Shown here piece after piece: positions 20,889-31,264 of a DNA stretch of 64,000 nt. Below the pieces are notes generated by a model. The model saw nothing but the letters and a program-made list of their open reading frames with translations, did no database searches and was not told the DNA's origin. Position numbers and translations under genes: made by a program. Source of the stretch: Sthenelais limicola (Eukaryota; Annelida; Polychaeta; Phyllodocida; Sigalionidae). Each line of letters begins with the position of its first letter. Position 1 is the first letter of the stretch. The stretch is from positions 36,269,744-36,333,743 of the forward strand of contig OW804096.1 of the NCBI GenBank assembly GCA_942159475.1, given 5' to 3'.

Positions 20889-22300
20889 CCTTTTGATTCA
20901 GCTGGCTTGGTTGGAGCTGAGTCGGAGGGGCCTGAGCGTGACCACTCACGCTTACCTTTGTGTTGCTGGCCGGAGTTGTTATTATTATCACGGCCCTGGC
21001 TGGCCTTCCTGTTGTTGCACGACTTTGCAGGGTGTCGAAACTCCTTATTCTTGGTATTAAAATAACAGTATCCACAGCAGTGGAGCATGAGTGCTGGACC
21101 CTCCTGGTGACAGTCGTTATGAGGGCACTCCTCCGAGTTATACGGTGTGCATGGTGATGTAATTCCGCGAGTTTTCTTGGATTTTGGGAGCATTGGCTTA
21201 CTATTCCAAGCGATTCTGGCCCGCTGTTGTTGTATAAACGTATTGTCCTTCCATTTAATTTTGGAAGAGCAGATGTGATCTATGATTGTTTGGGACCAGA
21301 TGACTGTGGCCTGGCCGGATCGGGAGACAGCATCTTCAGCTACCTCGGCGATGTGTATGTTAACATGGTAGAGTGTATCGAGGCTACACCCATCCTTATT
21401 CATGCTTGCGGCCATCAGGTTTAGGCCACATATGTATTCCACAACGTTAAGGTCTCGCTTCTCTGAGTTGACCCTAGTGGCGAGGTCCGGGGGGAGGCAG
21501 TTTTCAGGGGTTAGATAAAGCTTTTTTGAATTACCTTTGGTTTTTCCTTTTGAGCGGTACTGCCTGGCTAGCGCCCTAGATGCTAGCTTGTGGTGCTTGT
21601 AGGATCGTTTGAGGTGGGATGGCTCTGGTATGTCGCTATCCTCACTAGAGCTCGATGAACTGGAGTGGCACCTCTCCCTGAATGGGTGGCGTTTAGCTGC
21701 AGGTGTCCTCCTTTCTCTTTTTGATTTCTTTGCAGGTCTTTTCCTCTTTCTGCTTCGCCCTTGAGAGGGTGAGGAGGAGGAGCTAGATGTGAAGCCCGAG
21801 GAGGTGGACTCGCTGGAGGAGTCTGACGAGGGAGAGTGGTGCTTGCGGCGCTTGGAGCGGTGTCCCCCGGGGTTAGCACGTGCGCTGGAGGACGCTTGAC
21901 CACGTGAGGAGTGGCGGGATCTCGATGATGGAGTGTCATTCGCCTTGGATGTTTCGACCAGGGCACTACAGAGGCTTGAAACGACGTTGGATAGCTGTTT
22001 CTTGGCTGTCATAGGCTTCTTTGGGGCCTTAGGGGTCTTAAACTCAGGAGGAGACTGTTTCGTGTCGTGATCGTGTCCCCCCTCTCCCTCCTCGTGGGCA
22101 GACTCCTCCTCGGAGGATGAGGAGTCCTCCTCGTAGATGGTCTGCATCCTGGGCTTCTGAGTAACTGGTTTCCTTGCCCTGGACTTTTTCTTAGGCTTGT
22201 TCTTCTTAGGTTCGTTCTGAGGGTTTGCCATTGCACAGTAGTCAACCTTAGGCTTAGTCCTTGTTATTCGAGGGGAGAAGGGGGCGCCAGCGCCGTTCAT
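20879..22300 (-). CDS. Gag-like protein, YR element 1
   Basis: From ATG at 22300 about 473 residues. The first half is Lys/Arg/Ser-rich with serine and acidic runs, as in nucleic-acid-binding Gag proteins of this class. A Cys/His cluster near the C-terminal third (ECPHNDC, then HCCGYCYF and AKSC) is conserved in element 2 (HCCGYCFF) and in weaker form in element 3 (YHYCALCYF), likely a zinc-binding knuckle. It should package element RNA. An alternative start is ATG at 22232. The frame is open upstream into A1 but without ATG. Confidence 0.85.
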   Translation of the reverse strand: MNGAGAPFSPRITRTKPKVDYCAMANPQNEPKKNKPKKKSRARKPVTQKPRMQTIYEEDSSSSEEESAHEEGEGGHDHDTKQSPPEFKTPKAPKKPMTAKKQLSNVVSSLCSALVETSKANDTPSSRSRHSSRGQASSSARANPGGHRSKRRKHHSPSSDSSSESTSSGFTSSSSSSPSQGRSRKRKRPAKKSKRERRTPAAKRHPFRERCHSSSSSSSEDSDIPEPSHLKRSYKHHKLASRALARQYRSKGKTKGNSKKLYLTPENCLPPDLATRVNSEKRDLNVVEYICGLNLMAASMNKDGCSLDTLYHVNIHIAEVAEDAVSRSGQATVIWSQTIIDHICSSKIKWKDNTFIQQQRARIAWNSKPMLPKSKKTRGITSPCTPYNSEECPHNDCHQEGPALMLHCCGYCYFNTKNKEFRHPAKSCNNRKASQGRDNNNNSGQQHKGKREWSRSGPSDSAPTKPAESKGKN

Positions 22301-22315
22301 CACAGGTAGCACGCA

Positions 22316-22498
22316 CAAATATTATATTCAGTCTTGTCTCTAGCGTGTGTGGGTGCAGAATGGACGCAGCCCGGAGGCTTGACCATCCACCTGGAGGCCA
22401 GGAGAGCACTTCCGGCTGTGGGGTTGTGGGATACCACGTTCTCTCTCATGGTTGTTGTTTAATGCGGGGGAATTATTGCCTAGCAACAATTCCTACCA
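22316..22498 (-). repeat. A1 repeat of YR element 1 (5' end)
   Basis: Copy of A2 at 17106-17288. It lies 16 bp upstream of the gag ATG, so promoter and leader should be in it. Right border is TACCA, then AATGATTTG of the host. Confidence 0.9.
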
Positions 22499-22669
22499 AA
22501 TGATTTGAACGCTGACACCTGTGTGATCTGTCTCTCACTGCAACAGTTTTACTGCAACACTACGGTATTCATAAACGAATGCTAGCCTGCATCATTCTTC
22601 AAAACTTTTATCCCCCGACGACCTTAATGCATTTAAATATCCAAGTAACTTGTATAAACAGAGAGTTTT

Positions 22670-22735
22670 AAAACCTACCTTTTTGAATATGGCGGAGCTG
22701 AAGGGACCGGATGTAAACAGAGCTGCCGGTGACGC
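22670..22735 (-). promoter_or_regulatory. possible promoter with ETS and YY1-like words
   Basis: On the minus strand, ACATCCGGT (ETS-type) is followed by CTCCGCCATATT (YY1-type) and then AAAAAG with a donor-like GTAGGT. This resembles a housekeeping transcription start with a short non-coding first exon. No downstream coding exon can be tied to it. Confidence 0.2.
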
Positions 22736-22839
22736 CCTCTATTGTTAACCTAAAAAGGTGCGCATAGCACGGCGGTCACACGATTCCATGGAAGTTATTC
22801 AGTGTAGTTCCCCAACTATTAATTCCCATTTCAGTAGTA

Positions 22840-23030
22840 GGCCTAGGCCTATATTTTTTTAATAATATATATATATTTCTTTTGCTTTAGAAATTAAATT
22901 GACGCTGTTATTGAATGTTGATGATGGTGGATACTTTTAATGAATAGGCTAGGCCTAGGATACAGTAGGCCTACTTATCAAATCAAATATAAATCATCAT
23001 ATAGGCCTAGGCCTAGGCCTAGTCCTGAAA
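22840..23030. repeat. cluster of TAGGCCTA palindromes
   Basis: At least eight TAGGCC or GGCCTA words in 190 bp, including a near-perfect run of four. The word is also scattered through the rest of the window. Confidence 0.7.
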
Positions 23031-23964
23031 ATGTCCAATTTAAAAAATATATATTTTTTTATCTTTTTTTAAACTTTTTTACCAGGGCTATGATAAATTT
23101 TTGTATTCTTTTAATTCATCTAAGCCTTCTCCCAGTCCGAGCCAATGGTACAAGACTAATAATACTAAAACTATTTTTTTTTTTCTATTTTTTTTTCTGA
23201 TTTCCTAAATGTCATCTAATCAAAGGGGTTCTTTTTTGGCCACAGTGCCTGTTGTATTCAAGGAGAAAATGAATAAAGTTGAATAAAAAAAGAAAATAGC
23301 ATTTTAATGTTGCATCTCATCCTCCTCAACATAGACTTAGACTATATGTTGTTCTGTTGTGTTCAGTGAAGAAATGAATAATTCATGTAGTATTTATTGT
23401 ATTCATTCATTCATTCATTCATTCATACATTCATTCATATGTCCTGTTTTTTCAACTACGGTACTATTGCTTTACTGCTAATTCTATCCCAAAGACGTTC
23501 CTGCTAACTCATCTGAAATTAAATATCATATGTTTTCCGCATTATCAAAATAATGTTGAAGCATGTTCGCCCCCACTTCTCCTTATTTTTTATTATTATC
23601 TGATTAAAAAGCATAAATTTATTGGACCAAGAAATAAGACTGCTATTCCAGTGTTCCCCAAAACTTTTTTGTAGCGCAGGCCAATGTCGCCCACCTCAAC
23701 CAGCCTCATGCAGGCCATTTGTCACAAACAGATTTATGATCAGAAAATCTCGTCAGCTCTACAAGTACTCGTTATATGACCGACATGTCCTTCCATATAT
23801 ACTCCCTATGGAGTTGAACTTGATTGCTTCTCAAGAAATGATTTCTGGAACATGTTGGGCTCATGTTCAGTCACCTGATATTTATATAGGCCTAGTTGGA
23901 AATTTTGCGAAAAAGTGATACAAATCGGAATATATTATATTTTATACAAACAATTCACTCGATT
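23031..23964. other. AT-rich DNA with ATTC microsatellite
   Basis: No gene supported. ATTC units run at about 23400-23438. The plus-strand frame at 23622-23918 has no recognisable motif. Confidence 0.5.
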
Positions 23965-24369
23965 TGGCTCAATATCAGAACTGATATCAGAAATAGTATT
24001 GGTATGATATCGGCTCAATACCAGAAACTGATATCAGAAATAGTATCGGTATGATATCGGCTCAATATCAGAACTGATATCAGAAATAGTATCGGTACGA
24101 TATCGGCTCAATATCAGAAACTGATATCAGAAATAGTATCGGTATGATATCGGCTCAATATCAGAACTGATATAGGGCCGATCATAAATTCGGGTTCTGA
24201 TGTTGAGCCGACAAACTTTTGTAATAGCATTTTCCTGATTTTCTTTGAAGGAGAGCATGAATTGTTGTATGTGGGAGTGTTTGATTAAGTAATTGAAATC
24301 CATGGTCCAAGAAACCAAGACTGAAGACATTAAGTTAGAGTTAGCAATTTTATTTATGCAAATAAATTG

Positions 24370-24738
24370 TATGTATAAGGTACAATATTTTGACTTTATG
24401 ATTGACTATTTTGACTTTACGATTGACTATTTTGACTTTAAGATCGACTATTTTGACTTTACAATTGACAATTTCAACTTTACGATAAACTTTTTGGACT
24501 TTCCGATTGACTATTTTGACTTACGATTGACTATTCTGACTCTATGATTGACTATTTTGACATTAGGATTGATTATTTTGAGTTTTCGATTGACATTACT
24601 GACTTAACGATTGACTATTTTGACTTAACAATTGACTATTTCAACTGTAAGATAGACTTTTCTGACTTTACAATAGATTATTCTGACTACAATTGGCTAT
24701 TTTTTACTTTACGATCAACTATTTTGACTTAACGATCA
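24370..24738 (+). repeat. 21 bp minisatellite inside the satellite
   Basis: About 17 diverged units of TTTGACTTTACGATTGACTA. Because 21 is a multiple of three, open frames run through it (YFDFTID repeats), but the codons simply mirror the DNA repeat and no start, splice or family support exists. Confidence 0.85.
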
Positions 24739-25570
24739 AAATCAGAAATAGTATTGGTATGAAACCGGCTCAATATCAGAAACTGATATCAGAAATAGTA
24801 TTGGTCTGATATCGACTCGATATCAGATCTACTATCAGAAATGACATCGGTCTGATATCGGCTCAATATCAGAACTGATATCAGAAATAATATTGGTACG
24901 ATATCGGCTCAATATCAGAAACTGATATCAGAAATAGTATTTGTCTGATATCGGCTCGATATCAGATCTGATATCAGAAATAATATTGGTCTGATATCGG
25001 CTCAATATCAGAAAATGATATCAGAAATAGTATTGGTCTGATATCGGCTCGATATCAGATCTGATATCAGAAATGATATCGGCTCAATATCAGAACTGAT
25101 ATCAGAATTAATATTGGTACGATATAGGCTCAATATCAGATCTGATATCAGAAATGATATCGGTCCGATATTGGCTCAATATCAGAACTGATATCAGAAG
25201 TAATGTTGGTACGGTATCGGCTCAATATCAGAAACTGATATCAGAAATAGTATTGGTCTGATATCGGCTCGATATCAGATCTGATATCAGAAATGATATC
25301 GGCTCAATATCAGAACTGATATCAGAATTAATATTGGTACGATATAGGCTCAATATCAGATCTGATATCAGAAATAGTATTGGTATATTGGCTCGATATC
25401 AGATCTGATATCAGAAATGATATCGGTCTGATATTGGCTCAATATCAGAACTGATATCAGAAGTAATGTTGGTATGATATCGGCTCAATATCAGAAACTG
25501 ATATCAGAAATAGTATCAGTATGATATCGGCTCAATATCAGATCTGATATAGGGCCGATCGAAAAATCAA

Positions 25571-26095
25571 AGAATTTTGGGAAATATATTTAAGAAGAGC
25601 TTGAAATAGGTACATAAGAGGGCAATCAAAGCATCCGCAAATACTTTCATTTTCATCAGAAATTGATATCAGAATGATATCCATCTGATATCACATCTGA
25701 TATGGTAAAAATTCTAAACTCTTTAAAAATTCCTATTTCAGCAAGAATTTTGGGTAATATTTTCAAGGAGAGCTTGAATTAGGTACATGAGAGGACAATC
25801 AAGGCATCCGCAAATACTTTCATTTTCATCAGAAATTGATATCAGAATGATATCCATCTGATATCAGATCTGATATGGTAAAAATTCTAAAATCTTTAAA
25901 AATTCCTATTTCAGCAAGGATTTTGGGAAATTTATTTAAGGAGAGCTTGAATTAGGTACATAAGAGGATAATCAAAGCATCTGCAGATAATTTTTTTATA
26001 TCAGAAATTGATATCAGCCTGATATCAGTCTGATATCAGAATCTGATATAAAAAAAATTCTAAAATCTTTAAAAATTCCTATTTCAGCAAACTTT
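25571..26095 (-). repeat. three-copy 174 bp tandem repeat
   Basis: Copies begin near 25573, 25747 and 25919 with ATTTTGGG and AGAGCTTGAA, then CATCAGAAATTGATATCAG and AAAATTCCTATTTCAGCAA. Each unit contains its own GATATC patch, so it is a higher-order unit of the satellite. Confidence 0.8.
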
Positions 26096-26365
26096 GAACA
26101 GAAGAGCTTGAAACTCCCTTTTTGCATGCATATTTTTTAGTATGTACAAATTTCTTGCTCATTGGAATCTGATATCAGCCTGATATCCGCCTGATATCAG
26201 AATGACATGCCTATCTGATATCAGATCTGATATCAGATTCTGATATCGGGCTGATATCAGCTTTCTTGGTGGGATGTGACCTTGACAGGAGGTTGACCTT
26301 GACCGTCCTCTGTACCCAATATATGAATTCATTAATTCCAGGGTAATTGATATATTGACTATGAT

Positions 26366-26530
26366 AGGCGAGAGGCGAGAGGCGAGAGGCGAGAGGCGAG
26401 AGGCGAGAGGCGAGAGGCGAGAGGCGAGAGGCGAGAGGCGAGAGGCGAGAAGCAAGAGGTGAGAGGTGAGAGGTGAGTGGCAAGAGGCGAGGGGCAAGAC
26501 TTTAAATGTAAGAGGTGAGAGGCAAGATGG
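26366..26530 (-). repeat. GAGGCGA minisatellite
   Basis: About twelve nearly perfect GAGGCGA units (26366-26452), then degenerate ones to the word GATGGCAGCCATGGGC at 26526-26541. Complement of the arrangement at 3795-4015. Confidence 0.9.
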
Positions 26531-26649
26531 CAGCCATGGGCTTCCATTCTTTCTTAGAGCGACAAATCGACATAGGATTCTGGGTACAAGAGACAAATGT
26601 TCATCCTTAGTGTGACAAATCGACACAGGGCCCCCCTACCCCCATCAGG

Positions 26650-26790
26650 AGCCCTACATACCAAGGGAGAAGGAGGCTAGGGAGGAGGGTGTGAGGGAGG
26701 GGAAGAGGGAAGGACAGATATGCAGGGAGCAAATTGAAAGGGTCGCTGTTGGAGAAGCAGGGACAAAAGGAGGGTGAGAAAGGGGAATAC
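26650..26790 (+). repeat. purine-rich tract
   Basis: G/A-rich on the plus strand (GGAGGAGGGTGTGAGGGAGG). Not coding. Confidence 0.6.
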
Positions 26791-26879
26791 TCCCTGAAAT
26801 ACAGACATAATGATTACTTGCCACAATATATGCATAACTGGCCCCTATTTGAGTATCAACCATTGCAGACGGGTACATT

Positions 26880-28188
26880 GCTAGTGTTTATTATATAACG
26901 TTAAACACCCTAGGTATACAACAGGCTATGAATCGAGATGATCATACTCTATGTTATCTCACTTTGTTTATTACTATATTTTAAACTTAATTCTACTTAG
27001 CGGTAAGCACCTGCAGCGAATATCCTGCAGTTCTCTTATATCCAGGTAGGAAGTACACTCAACTTAATGTTGGTCAAAGGGCATTGATGACTGTAATCAG
27101 CTGATATATATGATGAGAAGATGTTATAGTTTTCTAACTATAAAGGTGCATTTGTAGTTTGTCTTTTACTCGCGAACTGACTATGTATTGTTTTTAATAG
27201 GCCACACATAAAATACAAAAAATTCTGTGATGTATCTGTATAAGCATGTCTAATTATAATATATTGAGCTGATTTATTTCCATTTGAAATGATTCGGTGA
27301 TATATAATACTATGTAGTAGAAGATCAAATGACTGCTTAAATTGTGATGATTAATAAAATTAAATGGTAATAATAATTGTATCGACGATCAAGAGAGGTC
27401 TTATTGACTTATCAATGTAATGGTAAATGGTATGAGTTAGAAGTAATGAAATTAAATGCTTTTGTTTTGAACTTGGCAAATGAGAACTATCATTATATGA
27501 AACTTTGTCCAATAAAATTTAAAAAAAAACAACCAAGACTTACATCTCAAGTTATTACCCTCAAAACAAAATGTAATAGACTATAATATATATTGAAAAA
27601 GCTGTATACTGCTTTATCTTACTGTATATTACCTTCTGTTAGATTAGATCAACTATCAACTTTCTTTGGTAACTGCTGGATGACCTGGAAATCACTCCAG
27701 AAGCATGTCAACCCTTTTGTCAATCCTCCTTATATGTAATAATTCGGCACATAAATTATTTTCAAATCAAACTAAATAAATAAGAAGGGACTCTCTAGCA
27801 AGGCATGTCCACGGTTTGAATTTCAAAGTTTGCACATGAATCACTGTTTTTTTTTTGCTTTTCGTTTTTTTTTTTTTTTTTTTTTTTTTTATAAATTTAT
27901 AAATGAATGAAACTGGCTCTTTCTACGAAATAGGTTTGCTAACAACTAATAACATCCTATCACTATCTAAGGATGACCGGAGTGCACTGGGGAAAGGTTG
28001 AGTTTATATTATACTGATGAACACGTGTAGACATAATTGTCTCAAGTAATACTATGTTAAAATATTGTGATTATAAATTCATTTTTTCTACCTTTTTTCT
28101 CTATCGTCGCAAGTACATGATAAACAAATATTTGTTTGAAATCCCCATATAGGTACAATAGGATTTTTTTTTAAAAACAAAAAAAAAG
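26880..28188. other. AT-rich intergenic DNA
   Basis: No gene supported; the 69-codon plus frame at 27377 has no recognisable homology. A T tract of almost 30 bases lies near 27864-27891. Confidence 0.5.
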
Positions 28189-28253
28189 ACTGCAGTTTGC
28201 CCATACAGTCTAGGCCCAAGCTTAGGGCCTAGACTGTATGGGCAAACTGCAGT
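28189..28253. repeat. perfect 29 bp hairpin
   Basis: The left arm (28189-28217, begins ACTGCAGTTTGCCC, ends CTAGGCCC) is the exact complement of 28225-28253, around a 7-base loop AAGCTTA. It lies at the start of dispersed repeat D. Confidence 0.95.
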
Positions 28254-28465
28254 TTCTTAGGTTGAGGAAGTCCCTTTAAATGAAGGGAAAGCCTTTCGCC
28301 TCAAACCACAAAGTGCCATTATAATTCCGTTATGACCACAACATGTCATTATATTCCCATTTAAACGCCGAGGCCTAGGCTAGAAAACCGGTTAGCGAAG
28401 TAGGAGTCATACCATCACTGACATACCATTCTTATCTGATCTAGGGGTTTGGACCTAGAGTGCAT
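28206..28465. repeat. dispersed repeat D, second copy
   Basis: Shares the CCTTTCGCCTCAAACCACA, TTAGCGAAGTAGGAGTC and GACATACCATTCTTATCTGA blocks with 1221-1437 in the reverse orientation. Confidence 0.6.
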
Positions 28466-28801
28466 ATTGTGTACCTAGTTTCTGTGTACATGTACTATGA
28501 AATAAAATCTCTATAATATACATATAATTTACACGCAGTATTTATTTTCACGCACAAACCTTTGTGCGCGAAAACAAATCCTGCGTGAAAGGTATAATTA
28601 TTGCATAAACAAGGTCTGAGACTTTCTTGCTGCGCGAATTTAAATCCGCAGGAAAAGGTGTCAAAGTGCGCGAAAATGTATATCTGCGTTTACAGTATTA
28701 TAATCAAGATTGCAGAATGGTCCCATATCATTGGGTTAATGGAAAGACTTGTATCAAGCATCATAATGTCTGAGCGTATTTATAAACACAAATTGGTAAC
28801 T

Positions 28802-28989
28802 GGGTCAGACTTTCCGAAAATGCACAATCTACAGCTCTACACATCTATCTATTACTGCTAAAGTAGAGTAAATTTTGATAAATACTAGGTATATCTGAGT
28901 GTATTATGCATTGTGTTCATTCAATAAATGCGTCTGGTTATGTTGAACTGCATTTTAAACCTGATTTCCGTCCTAAATTTGGGTTATTT
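28802..28989 (+). mobile_element. GGGTCAG element, CTACAG subfamily, truncated
   Basis: Left end and body of the subfamily with CACAATCTACAGCTCTACAC. The right 45 bp are replaced at GGGTTATTT by the next copy. Confidence 0.75.
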
Positions 28990-29231
28990 GGGTCAGATTT
29001 TCAGAAAATGTACAATTGGCAGCTGTACACATTTAGTAAGTTCTGCTAAATTCTGCTGCAATTTGGTCAATACTAGGTAAATTCAAGTATGTTCAGCATT
29101 GTATTGGTCATTGATTCTAGCAATCTTTTTGGTTAGGTTGAACTGTATTTTGAACTTTGTTTTCGTCTGAAATTTGGGTTATTTCAGTTAATTGGTTAAG
29201 GTGAATTGTACATTTTCAGAAAATCTGACCC
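28990..29231 (+). mobile_element. GGGTCAG element inserted in the previous copy
   Basis: Complete copy with ATTT on both sides (28986-28989, 29232-29235). It belongs to the TTGGCAGCTGTACAC subfamily, so subfamilies were active at different times. Confidence 0.85.
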
Positions 29232-29414
29232 ATTTGTGAGCGTAGCCAAGGAGGTCGCGAGTGAGTGCATGTAATAAACCATGCACTCAGCAAGTCATCA
29301 GCAAGTCATCGAACTTCAAATGATGCACAACGCATCAGATGTTTCTCCCCGTTTTTTTAGCTTGATCACTTCAGAAGTAGGCCTACGTGGTCTCCCGCAC
29401 GTACTTCCCTTCGT

Positions 29415-29624
29415 GGGTGAAATTTTCAGAAAATGCACAATTCACATTCAGAAACCGTCCCAAATAACCCGAATTTGATGAAAAAAAAATGGGACTCAAA
29501 ATTCAACATAACCAAACAGGTCTTTTTAATCGACTCGATGCAAAATATACTCAGATATACCTGATATTTATCATTTTTCAGTAGAATTTTAATGCCGATT
29601 GTGCATTTTCTGAAAACCTGACCC
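29415..29624 (-). mobile_element. GGGTCAG family, diverged copy
   Basis: Ends GGGTGAAATTTTCAGAAAAT and TTCTGAAAACCTGACCC. The interior is shorter and diverged; flanks do not match. Confidence 0.65.
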
Positions 29625-29631
29625 ATGTAAT

Positions 29632-30240
29632 GAGTTGTAAACGGGCATTAACCTAAACGTACCGGGCGTATTTTATTTCTTTTGAATCAGTTTTAACTCA
29701 AGTTGATAAAGTTCGTGAGACTAGAGCAGTTTGAGATCAGAAGAAGTGGTGATGAATTTCAGTATTTACTTTGTTGAATGAATTTTGTACCTGGATACCT
29801 ATCTGGGTTACTGGTGGATTATAATGATTGAAGACTTGATCAACCTCTGACGTCTTCCCTGATTATCCAACTCGTTGGCTTATCGTATTTTCTTGTGAAA
29901 TTGTTATTTTGTATATTGTATCTCTGTATTTCAGCCAGCAGAAAATTTCCCAACAATTGTGTAGTATGAATTTACATTCTATATTCTGCATTGAGCTACA
30001 TTCTATAACGCTTTTGTTACTAGCATAATGCTGTAAAGTTATCTTCTTTGGACGTAAATTGTGAGATTAGCCTAAACTCTAAACGCAAGCATAATTATTA
30101 TTTGTATGTAATATCTGTATTTGGATCAGACATATTTTCAAACATTGAAAAGTATCACCTATGTGAAATTTGTGTCGAAATAAAATCTGTTTAAAAATCA
30201 AACCAACTCACGTCCCGAGACCTTCAGTGGTTCTGTGCGT
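29632..30240. other. intergenic DNA, nothing recognised
   Basis: No gene or repeat that I can support. Confidence 0.45.
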
Positions 30241-30261
30241 GAGTCCCGTTCTCTCGGTAGT

Positions 30262-30330
30262 ACGGAACCCATGGCTGCCATCTCACCTCTCGCCTCTCAC
30301 ATCTCGCCTCTCGCCTCTCGCCTCTGGAGG
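30262..30330 (+). repeat. third CATGGCTGCCATC plus CTCTCGC array
   Basis: CCCATGGCTGCCATCTCACC followed by about seven CTCTCGC-type units, the same start as at 3795 and (inverted) 26530. Confidence 0.75.
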
Positions 30331-30790
30331 CTCTCACCCTCTCTCTCTCCCTCTCTCCCACTCTCTCCCCTTTCTCCTCTTCTCTCTCCTCTCTCCCTCT
30401 CTCTCCCTCTCTCTCCTCTCCCTCCTCTCTCGCCTCTCACCCTCTCTCTCTCCCTCTCTCCCACTCTCTCCTCTCTCGCCTCTCACCCTCTCTCTCTCCC
30501 ACTCTCTCCCCTTTCCCCTCCTCTCTCTCCTCTCTCCCTCTCTCTCCCTCTCTCTCCTCTCTCGCCTCTCTCTCCTCTCTTCTCTCTCTCCTCTCTCGCC
30601 TCTCTCTCTCCCTCTCTCTCACCCTTTCTCCCTCTCTCCCTCCTTTCTCTCCTCTCTCCCTTTCTCTCTCTCTCCTCTCCCTCCTTTCTCTCCTCTTTCC
30701 CTTTCTCTTTCTCCCTCTCTCCCTTTCTCCCTCTCTCTCCTCTCCCTCCTTTCTCACCTCTCTATACTCTCTCTCTCTCTCTCTTTCTCG
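30331..30790 (+). repeat. CT-rich polypyrimidine tract
   Basis: 460 bp of CTCTCTC, CCTCTC and TTTCTC with almost no purine on the plus strand. Very long Ser/Leu/Pro frames on this strand are compositional artefacts. Confidence 0.9.
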
Positions 30791-30810
30791 CACTCCCACA
30801 CTCCATATAT

Positions 30811-31040
30811 GGGTCAGATTTTCAGAAAATGTACAATTCGCCTTCACCAATCCTCTCAAATAACCCAAATTTCAGACGAAAATAAAGTTCAAAATACAGT
30901 TCCACCTGACCAAACAGATTGCTAGAATCAATGCAATGTCAAATATTCTTGAATTTACCTAGTATTGACAAAAGTCTAATTAGGTAGGATTTACTAAATG
31001 TGTACAGCCGCCAATTGTACATTTTCTGAAAATCTGACCC
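30811..31040 (-). mobile_element. GGGTCAG element, full copy
   Basis: Both inverted ends intact; ATAT flanks on each side (30807-30810, 31041-31044). Confidence 0.85.
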
Positions 31041-31264
31041 ATATGCTTACAAGTGTCTCCCACTTTGTTTTCTCTACCTCCTCCATTTCTCTCTCTCTCC
31101 ATCCTATTTTCTATCACTCCCGTTATCTTATCCTACCTCTACAAATACCAAAAATAACCGTATCGTTTTTAATCTTTTGTATTTTGAGTAAATTTATTGT
31201 TATATTATTTTTATGTATTATCGTAGGAAATCTCCTTGTACTTTACTAGTAATGTCTATATCTA

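Larger units (their letters stand above)
12894..22498 (-). mobile_element. YR retrotransposon 1 (Ngaro/PAT-like)
   Basis: On the coding (minus) strand the order is A1 (22498-22316), gag, RT-RNase H, tyrosine recombinase, B1 (17499-17289), A2 (17288-17106) and B2 (17043-17029 joined to 13092-12897). This A1-ORFs-B1-A2-B2 split-direct-repeat layout is that of Ngaro and PAT elements. B1 and B2 are both 211 bp once the nested transposon is removed, and A1 and A2 are both 183 bp and look identical, so the insertion is recent. The word TACCA is common to the left edge, the A2/B1 joint and the right edge and is the likely crossover core. One frameshift separates the two halves of ORF2; the other frames are open. 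Confidence 0.9.
23965..26262 (-). repeat. GATATC-rich satellite array, right copy
   Basis: About 2.3 kb of GATATCAG, CTGATATC and GGCTCAATATCAGAA words in units of roughly 50-60 bp, inverted relative to 4265-5000 and interrupted by two other arrays. It ends at 26248-26270 in GATATCAGCTTTCTTGGTGG, the complement of the left array's flank. Confidence 0.9.

Noticed and set aside
23385..23440. CRISPR-like or regulatory array
   Set aside because: Plain ATTC microsatellite; no repeat-spacer structure.
24293..24732. YFDFTID repeat protein
   Set aside because: 21 bp unit keeps any frame open; units are diverged without synonymous bias and there is no gene context.
30170..30925. 250-codon Ser/Leu/Pro frame
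   Set aside because: Lies in a CT-only tract; overlapping frames on both strands are open for compositional reasons.
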